The notes: a model not told the origin generated them from the sequence alone. A stretch of DNA of 64,000 nt from Thermoleophilia bacterium (GCA_028285405.1 JANQPH010000037.1:22962-86961); one strand, 5' to 3'. Shown: positions 1-9,653, counted from the stretch's first letter. Made by a program: numbers and translations.

Positions 1-924
1 CGCGGCGGCGCTCGAGACGATGGAGACATCGAACGTGTCGCCGGCGACCGCGGCCCACGACAGGAGATCCCTGTCGGTCTCGGGCAGCCGGTGCAGGCGT
101 GAGAGCAGCATCTCCCGCACGGTCCAGGGAATGGTGAGCTCTCCCTTCGGGTCGAGCTGGCCCGCCTCCTCGATCAGCAGCCCTTCGTCGGCGGCGCTCC
201 GGACGAGCTCCTCGACCACGAAGGGATTCCCCCCGCTCATGGTCGCGATCGTCTCGAGCGTGCGTCGCTCCGGCGGCACGCCGAGGATGTCCTCGAGCAT
301 CGCGCCCACGGCGTGCTCTTCCAGCGGCGCGAGCGCGCGCTCCTCGGCGATCCGCTCCCGCAGCAGCGCGTGGCGCATCGCGTTCACGTGGGGGCCGGCC
401 TCACCCTCGCGAAACGTCAGGAGCATCGTGATGGGGGACTCGGGCAGCGACTCGGCGAGGTGTCGAACCAGCTCGCACGAGGACGGTGACGCCAGGTGCA
501 GGTCCTCCAGCACGAGCAGCAGGCCGGCCTCGGCCGCCAACCCCGAGAAGTAGCGGCAGGCGGCCTCGAAGACGATGTCGAGCTCGACGTCGGCGGCCTG
601 CCCGAGCTCGGGCAGCAGCCATCGCTCGAACGACGCCGCCAGGCCGTCCGGCGGGACCGGGCGCTCGTCGGCGCTCCGACGCGACTCCCGGACCGCGCTC
701 CGAAACACCTCGAGCGGGAGCGCCGAGCTGACCGGCGTGGCCCGCCCCTTCAGGACCATTCGCCCGCGCTCGTGGGCCCAGTACGCCGCCGCCTTGGCCA
801 GGCGCGTCTTGCCGAGCCCGGCCTCGCCCGAGATGCAGAGCACCGCACGCTCGTCCTCGCCCTGCTCGAGCGCCTCGTCGATCAACCCGAGCACGTCGTC
901 GCGCCCGACGGTCGACGTGGCCAA
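1..924 (-). CDS. AAA/LuxR-type (LAL-like) ATPase regulator, 3-prime end off window
   Basis: The visible 308 residues are the N-terminal NTPase part of a large regulator; the rest lies beyond the left edge. A Walker A motif GEAGLGKT is at residues 33-40 and a Walker B-like stretch LLLVLEDLHLAS at about 135-145, as in the AAA_16/MalT-type ATPases of LuxR-family (LAL) regulators. The start is inferred: an in-frame TGA lies about 21 codons upstream, and the first usable start is TTG at 924, giving MATSTVGRDDVLGLIDEAL, a typical lead-in to this domain. No clear Shine-Dalgarno sequence precedes it. It is divergent from a small LuxR-type HTH gene. A C-terminal HTH is expected from the family but cannot be seen. 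Confidence 0.75.
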   Translation of the reverse strand, partial: MATSTVGRDDVLGLIDEALEQGEDERAVLCISGEAGLGKTRLAKAAAYWAHERGRMVLKGRATPVSSALPLEVFRSAVRESRRSADERPVPPDGLAASFERWLLPELGQAADVELDIVFEAACRYFSGLAAEAGLLLVLEDLHLASPSSCELVRHLAESLPESPITMLLTFREGEAGPHVNAMRHALLRERIAEERALAPLEEHAVGAMLEDILGVPPERRTLETIATMSGGNPFVVEELVRSAADEGLLIEEAGQLDPKGELTIPWTVREMLLSRLHRLPETDRDLLSWAAVAGDTFDVSIVSSAAA

Positions 925-1117
925 GAGCGTGCGCCGCCGCGATGTCGCAGGCAGTGCGTCTGGCGCGGGGACGGTGTCCTCCCGGGGTCCGCTCGCTCAG
1001 GTCGCGGGTCAGCCCAAGATACGCAACCCACAGGAGCCAAATACACAGGTCAGAGGATTCCCCCTGCAATGCCCACGAATAGCCTCACCTCACCGACAAC
1101 GGATGGAGGTGAACGCG

Positions 1118-1552
1118 ATGGACGGAGCGGCCGGAGAGAACGCGGGCCGCCACCCGCGATCGCCGGCGATCCGCTGGAGCCCCGACGGTGCGAGTGTCGG
1201 CTCTGCCGAGCGGCGTGAGCTCACCACCCGCGAGCGCGAGGTGGCCGGCCACGTCGTGAGCGGCATGGACAACGAGCAGATCGCGCGCCTGCTCGGAGTC
1301 TCACGCCGAACGGTGGAGTTCCACCTCTCGAACGTCTATCGGAAGCTCGGAATCTTCCGTCGCGGCCAGCTTCACGACGCGATGGCGGCCGCTTGGCCCT
1401 GCGCCAGCTGCGAGCGCGCCATCGTCCGGGCCGTCGATCGGGTGCTGAGGAGCGGCGCGGTCGTCGACGGGATCCTGGGTTGCGTCTCGACGACGGTCGC
1501 CGCCGAGCTGGCGAAGGAGCTCGCCGAGGAGAAGACGGCTCGAGCCGGCTGA
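1118..1552 (+). CDS. LuxR-type (GerE) HTH transcriptional regulator
   Basis: This 144-residue protein has a C-terminal-type LuxR/GerE helix-turn-helix near residues 35-90 (LTTREREVAGHVVSGMDNEQ, then LLGVSRRTVEFHLSNVYRKL). It has no receiver or ligand-binding domain. The HTH is followed by a roughly 50-residue tail with two cysteines (WPCASC). The start at 1118 is chosen because GGAGGT ends 7 nt before it; an ATG at 1103 is possible but has no ribosome binding site. It is divergent from the truncated ATPase regulator. A strong hairpin separates it from the converging sigma factor gene. Target genes are unknown. Confidence 0.85.
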   Translation: MDGAAGENAGRHPRSPAIRWSPDGASVGSAERRELTTREREVAGHVVSGMDNEQIARLLGVSRRTVEFHLSNVYRKLGIFRRGQLHDAMAAAWPCASCERAIVRAVDRVLRSGAVVDGILGCVSTTVAAELAKELAEEKTARAG

Positions 1553-1578
1553 GCGAGCGCGGAGCGACGCACAACGAA

Positions 1579-1606
1579 CAACGCCCCGACCTCGGTCGGG
1601 GCGTTG
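1579..1606. terminator. Bidirectional hairpin terminator between convergent genes
   Basis: A perfect 12-bp stem (arms 1579-1590 and 1595-1606) with a CTCG loop lies between the stop codons of the LuxR-type gene and the sigma factor gene. There is no strong T-tract, so Rho-independent activity is inferred from the stem and its position. Confidence 0.7.
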
Positions 1607-1636
1607 CCCTGGGTTCCCGGACTTGTCGTCGTCGCG

Positions 1637-2725
<1,089 letters not shown>

Positions 2726-2790
2726 GTCGTCTCATCCTCCAGACCCGCCGCCGTGCTCGTCGTGAGCACGCGCGTCGGAGCCGATTGGTT

Positions 2791-2804
2791 CGAACAGTTG
2801 TTCG
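2791..2804. promoter_or_regulatory. Putative LexA (SOS) box at the sigA promoter
   Basis: The 14-mer CGAACAGTTGTTCG is a perfect palindrome with 6-bp arms CGAACA/TGTTCG around GT. It matches the known Gram-positive/actinobacterial LexA site pattern CGAAC-N4-GTTCG. It sits immediately downstream of the -10 box of the sigA promoter, over the expected transcription start, where a repressor would block initiation. No lexA gene is in the window. Confidence 0.55.
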
Positions 2805-2805
2805 T

Positions 2806-2833
2806 AGTCTAACGCTTCACTTCTTGAAGTCAA
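2806..2833 (-). promoter_or_regulatory. sigA promoter (-35 TTGACT, -10 TAGACT)
   Basis: Read on the minus strand, TTGACT (2833-2828) and TAGACT (2811-2806) are 16 bp apart, close to the vegetative sigma-70 consensus. The untranslated leader to the ATG at 2725 would be about 75 nt. Confidence 0.7.
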
Positions 2834-2990
2834 CCGGAACGATCGGACGTTCCGGTGATCGACGAGAGGCTCTCCGTTGGACTCGGGGCACTCTCCCACC
2901 GCCGCCTTAAGCCCCGGTTAAGCGCCCGTGCGTTCCCGGTGAAGTGTTCGCCGAGGCGAGGACGGCTCCTCGCCGATGGCCAACCGCGAC

Positions 2991-3728
2991 CTACGGGGTC
3001 GTGGTGGTGCCGCCCTGGCCCTGGTCCTGCTCGAGCGCCTCGAGCAGCTGGGCGGACGTCTGTCCCAACCGGCTGTCGGGGTCGATCTCCACCGTGCGCT
3101 CCCACGCCTGGCGGGCCATCTCGGCGTCGCGCAGGTAGATGCCGACCCAGCCGCGGTTGAACGCGACGATCTGGTTGTCGGGGTAGCGTCGCTCGAGGTC
3201 CGACAGGTCGCGGGCCGCCTGGTCGAGCCCGTCGGGTCCCTGTCCACCCAGGGTGATCGCGAGGCCCACGCGGGCCGCCACGTCGCCGGGGTTGCGCGAG
3301 AGGGCGTCCTCGAATGCCTCGCGGGCCTCCTCGAGTCGCCGGGTCGCCTGCAGCGCCGCGCCGAGCTCGACCAGGCGCCGAGGCTCGGCCCCACTGGCGA
3401 CCAGCGCCTGCAGCCGCGGGATCTGGTCCTCGGCCGGGAGCGACCCGATGCCGCGCGGCGGCGGCTGATCGAGGACGACCGCCAACGGCGGCAGATCGCT
3501 CGGACCACCCGTGAGCTCCTGCCCGGGGGCGACGATCGGCCCCGCGACGATCGGCCGGGCGGCATCGCGAGCGCCCGCGCCGACCGGGTCGTTCAGCAGG
3601 CTGGCGACACCAACAGCCGCGAGCCCGACGACGAGCGTGACGCCCACCGCGGCGAGGATGGCTTTGGGGGTCGGCCGGCCGCCGCGCGCGCCGCGATCGT
3701 TCTCAGCGTCCTCGGGCTCTTCCGCCAT
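2991..3728 (-). CDS. Membrane-anchored TPR protein
   Basis: The 245-residue protein has a short charged cytoplasmic N-terminus, one transmembrane helix at about residues 22-45 (AILAAVGVTLVVGLAAVGVA) and an extracytoplasmic part. Tetratricopeptide-like repeats begin near residue 110 (for example LEEAREAFEDALSRNPGDVA and MARQAWERTVEIDPDSRLG). It resembles CcmI/TPR-type assembly proteins only in layout; no partner gene is nearby, so the function is unknown. It lies upstream of sigA on the same strand, separated by the sigA promoter. Confidence 0.75.
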   Translation of the reverse strand: MAEEPEDAENDRGARGGRPTPKAILAAVGVTLVVGLAAVGVASLLNDPVGAGARDAARPIVAGPIVAPGQELTGGPSDLPPLAVVLDQPPPRGIGSLPAEDQIPRLQALVASGAEPRRLVELGAALQATRRLEEAREAFEDALSRNPGDVAARVGLAITLGGQGPDGLDQAARDLSDLERRYPDNQIVAFNRGWVGIYLRDAEMARQAWERTVEIDPDSRLGQTSAQLLEALEQDQGQGGTTTTP

Positions 3729-3824
3729 CGGCTACGAGGGTACTGCCGCCCGGCCGAGATGCCTCCGGGACATGTGGCCTGGGCTGACCTGCCCCCGCCG
3801 GTCGGCACTTCTCGGAGGGGGTGC

Positions 3825-3830
3825 TACTTT
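3825..3830 (+). promoter_or_regulatory. -10 box (TACTTT) of the HxlR gene, likely leaderless
   Basis: TACTTT ends 9 nt before the ATG at 3840, so the transcript would start at or just before the start codon. No Shine-Dalgarno sequence is present. Confidence 0.5.
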
Positions 3831-3839
3831 TCGTGACGA

Positions 3840-4220
3840 ATGTCGCGTGATGCGGATTTGCACGCCGTGTGTCCTGTCCTCGCAACGGCGAGGATCGTGT
3901 CCGGCAAGTGGACGCTCTTGCTCCTGCGAGACCTCGCGGAGGGGCCGATTCGGTTCGGCGAGCTCCAGCGCTCGCTCGAGGGAATCAGCCCGCGCACGCT
4001 CTCCCAGCGGCTCCGCGCGCTGGAGGAGGAGGGGGTTCTCGAGCGGCGCGAGTACGCCGAGATGCCGCCTCGGGTCGAGTACAGCCTGACCGCCAAGGGC
4101 GAGGCGCTCCTGCCGATCGTCGCCGCGATGCGCACCTACGGGGAGGCCTGGCTCGGTGCGGGAGACCCGACTCCGCCCGCTCCCGGCCTGAGCGCGCTCG
4201 CGCGGGGGCCGATCGGCTAG
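3840..4220 (+). CDS. HxlR-family transcriptional regulator
   Basis: The 126-residue winged-helix regulator has the HxlR family signature: an N-terminal cysteine (residue 11), the stretch VSGKWTLLLLRDLAEGPIRF, then SPRTLSQRLRALEEEG and a wing with RVEYSLTAKGEAL. HxlR proteins often respond to redox or electrophile stress. The target is unknown; the converging methyltransferase gene is a possible neighbour target. The stop codons of the two convergent genes share the palindrome CTAG at 4217-4220. Confidence 0.9.
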   Translation: MSRDADLHAVCPVLATARIVSGKWTLLLLRDLAEGPIRFGELQRSLEGISPRTLSQRLRALEEEGVLERREYAEMPPRVEYSLTAKGEALLPIVAAMRTYGEAWLGAGDPTPPAPGLSALARGPIG

Positions 4221-5131
4221 CCGGGCCGGCGCGTGCGCAGGAAGCGCACGGGGATGTAGAGCGTGTGCGGCATGAGGTCGGCCAGGGTCTGCCACAGATC
4301 CTTCTGGCCGTTCTCGTCCAGGATCGCCCCGAGCAGGCTGCGCGAGAAGAGCGGCCACGCGTCCTCCGGGCGCTCCATCACGGCCCCGAGCGTGACGTCG
4401 AGCTCCTCCGGCGTGAGGAATCCGGCGTCCTTGAACGCCTGCGCGTCGTCGGGCTCGTCGGGGATGCTCGCTCGGCTCGCGCGCCCGGCCAGGGCGCCCG
4501 GGGCGTTCCGCCCGATGACGGCCAGCACCTGACCCATGAACTCGGCGTCGGCGGCGCGGAGGCGATCGAACGCCATCACGCTGGCCACGAAGCGGCCGCC
4601 GGGGCGAAGGAGCCGGGCGACCTCCTCGAGCGGGCGACGCAGATCGTCGATCCAGTCGAGCAGCAGGCTGGCGATCACGCCGTCGAAGCTCTTGTCCTCG
4701 AAGGTCGTCAGCGACTCGGCCCGACCCACGCGGAACAGGATCGGGGCTCCCGCGGGGATGCGGCCCTCGGCGGCCCGGACCGCCTCGGGGACGACATCGA
4801 CGCCGGCGACGAAGCCGGTCGGGCCGACCACGTCCGCGGCGGCGAACGCGGCACCGCCCGCGCCGCAGCCGACATCGAGAACGCGCTCGCCGGCGACGAA
4901 GGGCGCCCACGAGACCAGCGTCTCGTAGAGGTGCGCCCCGCGGACGGCCGTGAGCGTCAGCAGCGTCTCCTCGGTCGCGAACGGATCCGCCGCGACGACG
5001 GCGCGCTGGAAGCTGGTTGCGATCGAGCCGACGAGCGGTGTGCCGTCGGCGACCTTCGCGCGGATCTCGCTGAGTGAGTCCTCAGCGGCTTGCGCGCGCT
5101 CCTCGGCGCTCGTCGCGGGCTCGGACGTCAT
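4217..5131 (-). CDS. Class I SAM-dependent methyltransferase
   Basis: The 304-residue protein has a Rossmann methyltransferase core: motif I VLDVGCGAGGAAF at about residues 86-98, an acidic residue ending beta-2 (GVDVVPEAV), and LLRPGGRFVAS near residue 180. It resembles UbiE/Methyltransf_11 proteins. The substrate is unknown. It is the last gene of a minus-strand operon; its ATG overlaps the stop of the upstream ArsA-like gene by 4 nt (ATGA), which implies translational coupling. Confidence 0.82.
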   Translation of the reverse strand: MTSEPATSAEERAQAAEDSLSEIRAKVADGTPLVGSIATSFQRAVVAADPFATEETLLTLTAVRGAHLYETLVSWAPFVAGERVLDVGCGAGGAAFAAADVVGPTGFVAGVDVVPEAVRAAEGRIPAGAPILFRVGRAESLTTFEDKSFDGVIASLLLDWIDDLRRPLEEVARLLRPGGRFVASVMAFDRLRAADAEFMGQVLAVIGRNAPGALAGRASRASIPDEPDDAQAFKDAGFLTPEELDVTLGAVMERPEDAWPLFSRSLLGAILDENGQKDLWQTLADLMPHTLYIPVRFLRTRRPG

Positions 5132-6291
5132 CCCAACGATGCTATCGGCCCTCGTTTGGCCGACACGCTCGGGCTCACGAGCGCGCCGGCCACCTCGGCC
5201 AGGCCGGCGACGTCGACCGGCTCGCGCTCGAGCGCCGGGATCACCGCCGCGGCCGGCCCCCCGGCGGCCGCCGCGAGCCCCTCGCGCAGGTCGAGGTCGC
5301 GAATCGCGACCGCGCGGGCGTCCTCCAGCGCCTCCAGGACGGCGGCGGCCAGCGCGGGGGCCCGGGGCGCTCCCAGCGCGTCGAGCCTGCGGGCCAGATC
5401 GTCGACGTCGCGGGGTGCGCCCGGTGGGAGTCGGTGGACGCGATTGAGCACGATCCCGGCGAAGGGAAACCCGTCCTCCTCGAGCCGTCGGACCAGCTCG
5501 ACCGCGGCGGCCGCGGGCTCCTCCTCGGGGGCGGCGACGACGAGGAACGCGGCCTCGTCGCTCGTCAATAGCGATCTGACCTCGCCGGCGCGCTCGGCGA
5601 ACCCTGCGTACATCCCCTCGAACGACGAGAGGAACTCGGCGATGTCGTCGAGCAGCTCGGCGCCCGTCACCCGCCGCAGCACGGCCATCACCGCGGACGT
5701 CCCGGCCGCGAGCGCCCGTCGGCCGAGCCACGCCGAGTCCTCGGCCGGCGCGGTCAGCACCCGGAGCGCCTTTCCTCCGACGAAGCGGGTCATCCGCTCC
5801 GGCGCGTCGAGGAAGTCGAGCGCGTTCTCGGCCGGGGGCGTATCGAGGACGATGTGGTCGAAGCGGCCATCCTCGAGCAGCTCGTGCAGACGCTCGACGG
5901 CCATGTACTCCTGGGATCCGGCGACCGCGCCCGACAGGTGCTGGTAGATGCGGTTCGCGAGGATCCGCTCGCGAACCTCCTCGTCGGGGGCGTAGCGTGC
6001 GACGAGGCGGTCGAAGGTCGCCTTCGCGTCGAGCTGCAGTGCCCACAGCTGACCGGACGCGGGCGCCCCGGCGGCGCGGAGGGCGGCGCCGTCCGCCTCG
6101 GTCGGCTCGTCCCCGAGCCCTGCCATCCCGAGCGCGTCGGCGAGCCTGCGCGCCGGGTCGATCGTCACGACGGCCGCGCGTCGTCCGCGCCGGGCCAGCT
6201 CGAGCGCGACCGCCGCGCTCACGGTCGTCTTGCCCACCCCGCCGGCGCCGCAGCAGACGACGACCCTGCGCTCGAGCGCCGCCTCGATCAC
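5128..6291 (-). CDS. ArsA/Get3-family ATPase (second of a pair)
   Basis: The 387-residue P-loop ATPase has a deviant Walker A CGAGGVGKTT at about residues 14-23, an A-loop-like IDPARRLADALG and switch region VLDTPPAENALDFLDAP, as in the anion-transporting ArsA/Get3 family. No arsenite-binding cysteine cluster is apparent, so a role in arsenic resistance is unlikely. Actinobacterial ArsA-like pairs of this kind have no settled function. It overlaps both the upstream ArsA-like gene (6288-6291) and the downstream methyltransferase by 4 nt. The N-terminus starts almost directly with the P-loop strand. Confidence 0.85.
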   Translation of the reverse strand: MIEAALERRVVVCCGAGGVGKTTVSAAVALELARRGRRAAVVTIDPARRLADALGMAGLGDEPTEADGAALRAAGAPASGQLWALQLDAKATFDRLVARYAPDEEVRERILANRIYQHLSGAVAGSQEYMAVERLHELLEDGRFDHIVLDTPPAENALDFLDAPERMTRFVGGKALRVLTAPAEDSAWLGRRALAAGTSAVMAVLRRVTGAELLDDIAEFLSSFEGMYAGFAERAGEVRSLLTSDEAAFLVVAAPEEEPAAAAVELVRRLEEDGFPFAGIVLNRVHRLPPGAPRDVDDLARRLDALGAPRAPALAAAVLEALEDARAVAIRDLDLREGLAAAAGGPAAAVIPALEREPVDVAGLAEVAGALVSPSVSAKRGPIASLG

Positions 6292-7313
6292 GCGACCCCG
6301 GCCCGTTGCGACAACCCGTCCGTGACAGCGGACGCGAGCTCCTCGAGGCCGGCGAGCCGTCCGGCGCCGCGCGCGAGCAGCGGCAGCCTGATGACCGGCA
6401 CCCCGCCACCTTCGAGGTCGCGGGCGTGCCGCGCCTCCCGCGCCGCCCGTCTCGACTCTGCGAGCGCCGCGTCGATCGCTCCGCGCTCGGACCCGTTCAC
6501 CAGCGCCCGTGCGGACTCGAGCGCGGCGACGTCCTCGTCAGAGAACCTCCGTGGCGTGATGCAGTTCAGGATGGCCGCGGCGACGGGAAGCTCAGCGGCG
6601 CGCAGGCGATCGATCGCGTCGAGCGCCTCCGAGACGGGGAGCTCGTCCGGCCGCGCCACGACGGCGATTCCCGTTGCCGCCGGATGGGAGATCACCTCGC
6701 GGATCCGCTCGGCCTGCTCGTGGATCGGCCCGCCTTGGGCGATCTCGCGCACGTTCGCGGCGGTCTCGAGGAGCGCGACCGCGTGGCCGGTGGCTGGGGC
6801 GTCGACGACGAGCCGGTCCCACTCGGGGGCCTCCTGGTCGGGGCGAAGCTCGACCGCGTAGCTCCAGATCTTGCCGAGCGTGACCATCTCCTTGAGGCCG
6901 GGGGCCGCCTGGGTGAAGGTCCGGAACGTCTTGCTCCCGGCCAGCACGTCCGCGATCGCCCGCACCGGCAGCTGGCCGCGCAGATACTCCTCGGTGGCCT
7001 CCTCGGGGTCGATCGTCGCCGCGTACAGGCCCTCTCCGACGACGGTCGGCTCCGTGGACGCGTCGGCGCGGTCGAGCAGTCGCGACAGCCGGTCACGGCC
7101 GGCGACCTCCAGCAGCAGCGTGCGATGGCCCTGGCGTGCGTAGGCGATCCCGAGCGCCGCCGAGACCGTGCTCTTGCCCACTCCGCCCTTGCCGAGGACG
7201 AAACAGAGCCGCCGCTCGGCGAGCGGTGGGTCGATCGCGTGCTGGCTGGTCAGCGTCGGACCGCTCGAGACGGGGGCGGCGCCGCGCTGGCGGGGCGCGT
7301 TCGATGCGGCCAA
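6288..7313 (-). CDS. ArsA/Get3-family ATPase (first of a pair)
   Basis: The 341-residue ATPase has Walker A LGKGGVGKST at about residues 40-49 and a conserved VVDAPATGHAVALLETA switch stretch. It is a diverged partner of the ATPase encoded directly downstream; a heterodimer would fit the family, which works as dimers or tandem fused halves, but this is inference. About 32 residues of low-complexity sequence precede the ATPase fold, so the true start may be further downstream. Its stop overlaps the next start by 4 nt. Confidence 0.85.
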   Translation of the reverse strand: MAASNAPRQRGAAPVSSGPTLTSQHAIDPPLAERRLCFVLGKGGVGKSTVSAALGIAYARQGHRTLLLEVAGRDRLSRLLDRADASTEPTVVGEGLYAATIDPEEATEEYLRGQLPVRAIADVLAGSKTFRTFTQAAPGLKEMVTLGKIWSYAVELRPDQEAPEWDRLVVDAPATGHAVALLETAANVREIAQGGPIHEQAERIREVISHPAATGIAVVARPDELPVSEALDAIDRLRAAELPVAAAILNCITPRRFSDEDVAALESARALVNGSERGAIDAALAESRRAAREARHARDLEGGGVPVIRLPLLARGAGRLAGLEELASAVTDGLSQRAGVA

Positions 7314-7328
7314 CGCATCTGGCCCATG

Positions 7329-8351
7329 CTAGAGCAGACGCGGGCCGCCGCCCGGCGCGGCCTGTCTGGCGCGAGCGAGTGCCTCGATCACGACCGCGGC
7401 GTCGAGCCCGGCCGGGACCGCGTTGCCCATCGCGTCCGTCGCGCTGAGCTTCGCTCGGGCGATCTCGGGCCCGTCCCCCCGCCACTGGGCGCCCGGGTCG
7501 AGCGCGCTCAGCTCGGCGGCGACCGGAACGAGGGAGATCCGCTCGCGTGTGCCCTCGGGCGCGAACTCGACCCACGACTCGTACCGCTGGACCGCCGTGA
7601 CGCGCCCGTCCGGAAGGCTGGTCACCACCACGCCGCGATCGGTGCGGGGGTGGACGGCGAGCTCGTCCAGCGGGCGGGGCGTCCGCACGAGCACCGCGTC
7701 CGCGTCGGGGGCGTCGATGAGCGTCGCGACCCCCGCATCGAGCAGGTCGATGTCGGCGAGGACGCGCTGCCACCGGGCCCGCCACAGGTACTCGTAGCGG
7801 TCGGGCGCGGAGAGAATCGATGCGATCTTCGGCAGCAGCGCGCGGTGGATCGGCCCGCTCGGGTTGGCTCGGGTGCGCGCCGACAGCGCTCGGGTGACCG
7901 CCCAGAATGGCGTGGTTGCCGGCTCGGCGGCGGCCTCGAGCGCGATCGTCCGGCGAGCGATCCAGTCGTCGTCCCACACGGCGAAGTCGCCGGCGGTGGC
8001 CGTCGCGATCGCGATCTGCGCATCGGCGGTCCCGGGGCGGTTCGTGAGCACCCACGCCGAGAGCAGGCCGTCCTCGTCGACGTGGTTGTTGGTCACGACC
8101 TCGACCAACTCGGCTCCGCGGTGCGCCACGTGCAGGTAGCGCCAGGCGATCTCGGTGGCGGTCGGGGCGCCGAGCTCGGCGGGGGTGCCCGAGCCCGGCC
8201 AGTGCGCCAGCGCGAGCGCGGCCCCGTGGGGTGGCGCGCCGTCGACGGCGACGAACGGTCGCCGATCGAGCTCGTCGGGTCCGAGGAACTCCAGCTGCGG
8301 CGCCAGGCGCGGGAGCTCGGTGAGGTGAGCCGTTGTCTGGTTGGGCGGCAT
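7329..8351 (-). CDS. Conserved hypothetical protein heading the ArsA-like operon
   Basis: I do not recognise this 340-residue soluble protein with confidence. It has no signal peptide or membrane segment. Noticeable stretches are VVTNNHVDEDGLLSAWVL near residue 85, with histidine and two acidic residues, and IDAPDADAVLVRTPRPLDEL near 215. Its stop lies only 15 nt before the first ArsA-like gene, so it probably heads the four-gene operon. Start candidates are ATG 8351 (chosen), ATG 8360 and GTG 8366; the last would leave only 5 nt to the divergent gene at 8372. Confidence 0.7.
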   Translation of the reverse strand: MPPNQTTAHLTELPRLAPQLEFLGPDELDRRPFVAVDGAPPHGAALALAHWPGSGTPAELGAPTATEIAWRYLHVAHRGAELVEVVTNNHVDEDGLLSAWVLTNRPGTADAQIAIATATAGDFAVWDDDWIARRTIALEAAAEPATTPFWAVTRALSARTRANPSGPIHRALLPKIASILSAPDRYEYLWRARWQRVLADIDLLDAGVATLIDAPDADAVLVRTPRPLDELAVHPRTDRGVVVTSLPDGRVTAVQRYESWVEFAPEGTRERISLVPVAAELSALDPGAQWRGDGPEIARAKLSATDAMGNAVPAGLDAAVVIEALARARQAAPGGGPRLL

Positions 8352-8371
8352 GGCTGACATACTCACCGGCC

Positions 8372-8701
8372 ATGTGGCTCGCCGACAACATCATCATGGT
8401 GTCCGCGATCTTCCTCGGGCTGTGCGTCATCGTCGGCCTGGTCGCGGTCGGCGTCACCGGAGCGAGGCTCTACTTCCAGTTCCGACGCACGAACGCGCAG
8501 GTGAGCGAGCCGATGGAGCGGCTGACGCTCTCGCTCGAGACCACCGAGCGGCTCCAGGCCCAGATCCCGCTCAAGCAGGAGGCGCTCGACGCCTCGCTCG
8601 CCGAGCTGCAGGTGCAGGCGCGTGCGCTCGGGGTGATCGCCTCGTACGCCGGTTGGGCGGTCGCGATCCTGCGTTCGCCGCTCAGGTACCTGGGTCGATA
8701 G
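8372..8701 (+). CDS. Small single-pass membrane protein
   Basis: The 109-residue protein has one transmembrane helix at about residues 7-31 (IMVSAIFLGLCVIVGLVAVG). A charged, probably coiled-coil segment follows (EPMERLTLSLETTERLQAQI), then a weakly hydrophobic stretch (VIASYAGWAVAIL). The function is unknown. Twenty-one nt separate it from the downstream Ppx/GppA gene, which suggests co-transcription. It is divergent from the ArsA-like operon. Confidence 0.65.
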   Translation: MWLADNIIMVSAIFLGLCVIVGLVAVGVTGARLYFQFRRTNAQVSEPMERLTLSLETTERLQAQIPLKQEALDASLAELQVQARALGVIASYAGWAVAILRSPLRYLGR

Positions 8702-8722
8702 CCGAGACGACGGCGCGGCGGA

Positions 8723-9643
8723 ATGCGGCTCGCGGTCGTCGACATCGGCTCGAACTCGACACGCCTGTTCCTGTGCGAGCGGATCGCCGAGGCCGGCCCC
8801 CACGGTGATCGCCACACGCAGATCACCGGCCTGCGCCGAGGCGCGGCGCCCGACGGGACCGTCACCGCCGAGGCGATCGAGCGGCTGGAGGCGACGCTCC
8901 GCGACTATGCCCGGCTGATTCGAGCGTTCGGCCCGGCGCGCACGCTCGCCATCGGCACCAGCGCGGTGCGCGACGCGCCCAACGTGGAGACGATCGCCGC
9001 CGCGGTGGAGGGTGCGCTCGGCGCGTCGCTCACGGTCGTCTCGGGCGAGACCGAGGCCGACCTGGCCTACCTCGGGGCTCGCCTCGCCGCGCCCGAAGGG
9101 CCCGCGGCGGTGATCGACATCGGCGGCGGCAGCACCGAGGTGGTGCGGGGGGAGGGGGCCGTGCGGTGGGGTGGGGTCAGCCTCCAGCGCGGTGCCGTTC
9201 GATGCACCGAGGCCCATCTGGCGAGCGACCCGCCGATATCCGGCGAGCTCGCCGCGCTGCGGTCGGCGCTTCGTCGCGACATGGCCGGCGCTCGCGACAC
9301 GATCGGTGGCCCCGAGTCGATGGTGATCGGGGTCGCGGGCACCTTCACCACGCTGGCGGCGGTCGATCTGGGTGGGTACGACCCGGTGGCCGTCCACGGG
9401 TACCGGGTCTCGCGCGGGCGCCTCCGGCAGCTCACCGATCGGCTGGCCGCGCTGCCCCTCCGGGAGCGTCTCTCGGTGCCCGGACTCCACCCCGGCAGAG
9501 CGCCCTACGTGGTCGCGGGCGGAGAGATCGCCGTGGCAGCGCTCGACGCCCTCGAGGCCGACGGGGTCGAGGTCAGCGAGCGGGACATCCTCGACGGGAT
9601 CGCGCTCGCCGCGTCCGGTGCCGCGACGACGAGCAGTCTGTGA
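8723..9643 (+). CDS. Ppx/GppA-family phosphatase (exopolyphosphatase-like)
   Basis: The 306-residue member of the sugar kinase/Hsp70/actin fold has phosphate-1 motif VVDIGSNSTRLFL at residues 5-17 and phosphate-2 motif VIDIGGGSTEVV near residue 130. Family enzymes hydrolyse polyphosphate or convert pppGpp to ppGpp. The short form lacking C-terminal HD domains matches actinobacterial Ppx proteins. The catalytic glutamate region GETEADLAYLG is present. It probably forms an operon with the small membrane protein upstream. Confidence 0.88.
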   Translation: MRLAVVDIGSNSTRLFLCERIAEAGPHGDRHTQITGLRRGAAPDGTVTAEAIERLEATLRDYARLIRAFGPARTLAIGTSAVRDAPNVETIAAAVEGALGASLTVVSGETEADLAYLGARLAAPEGPAAVIDIGGGSTEVVRGEGAVRWGGVSLQRGAVRCTEAHLASDPPISGELAALRSALRRDMAGARDTIGGPESMVIGVAGTFTTLAAVDLGGYDPVAVHGYRVSRGRLRQLTDRLAALPLRERLSVPGLHPGRAPYVVAGGEIAVAALDALEADGVEVSERDILDGIALAASGAATTSSL

Positions 9644-9653
9644 CGAAAGTCAC

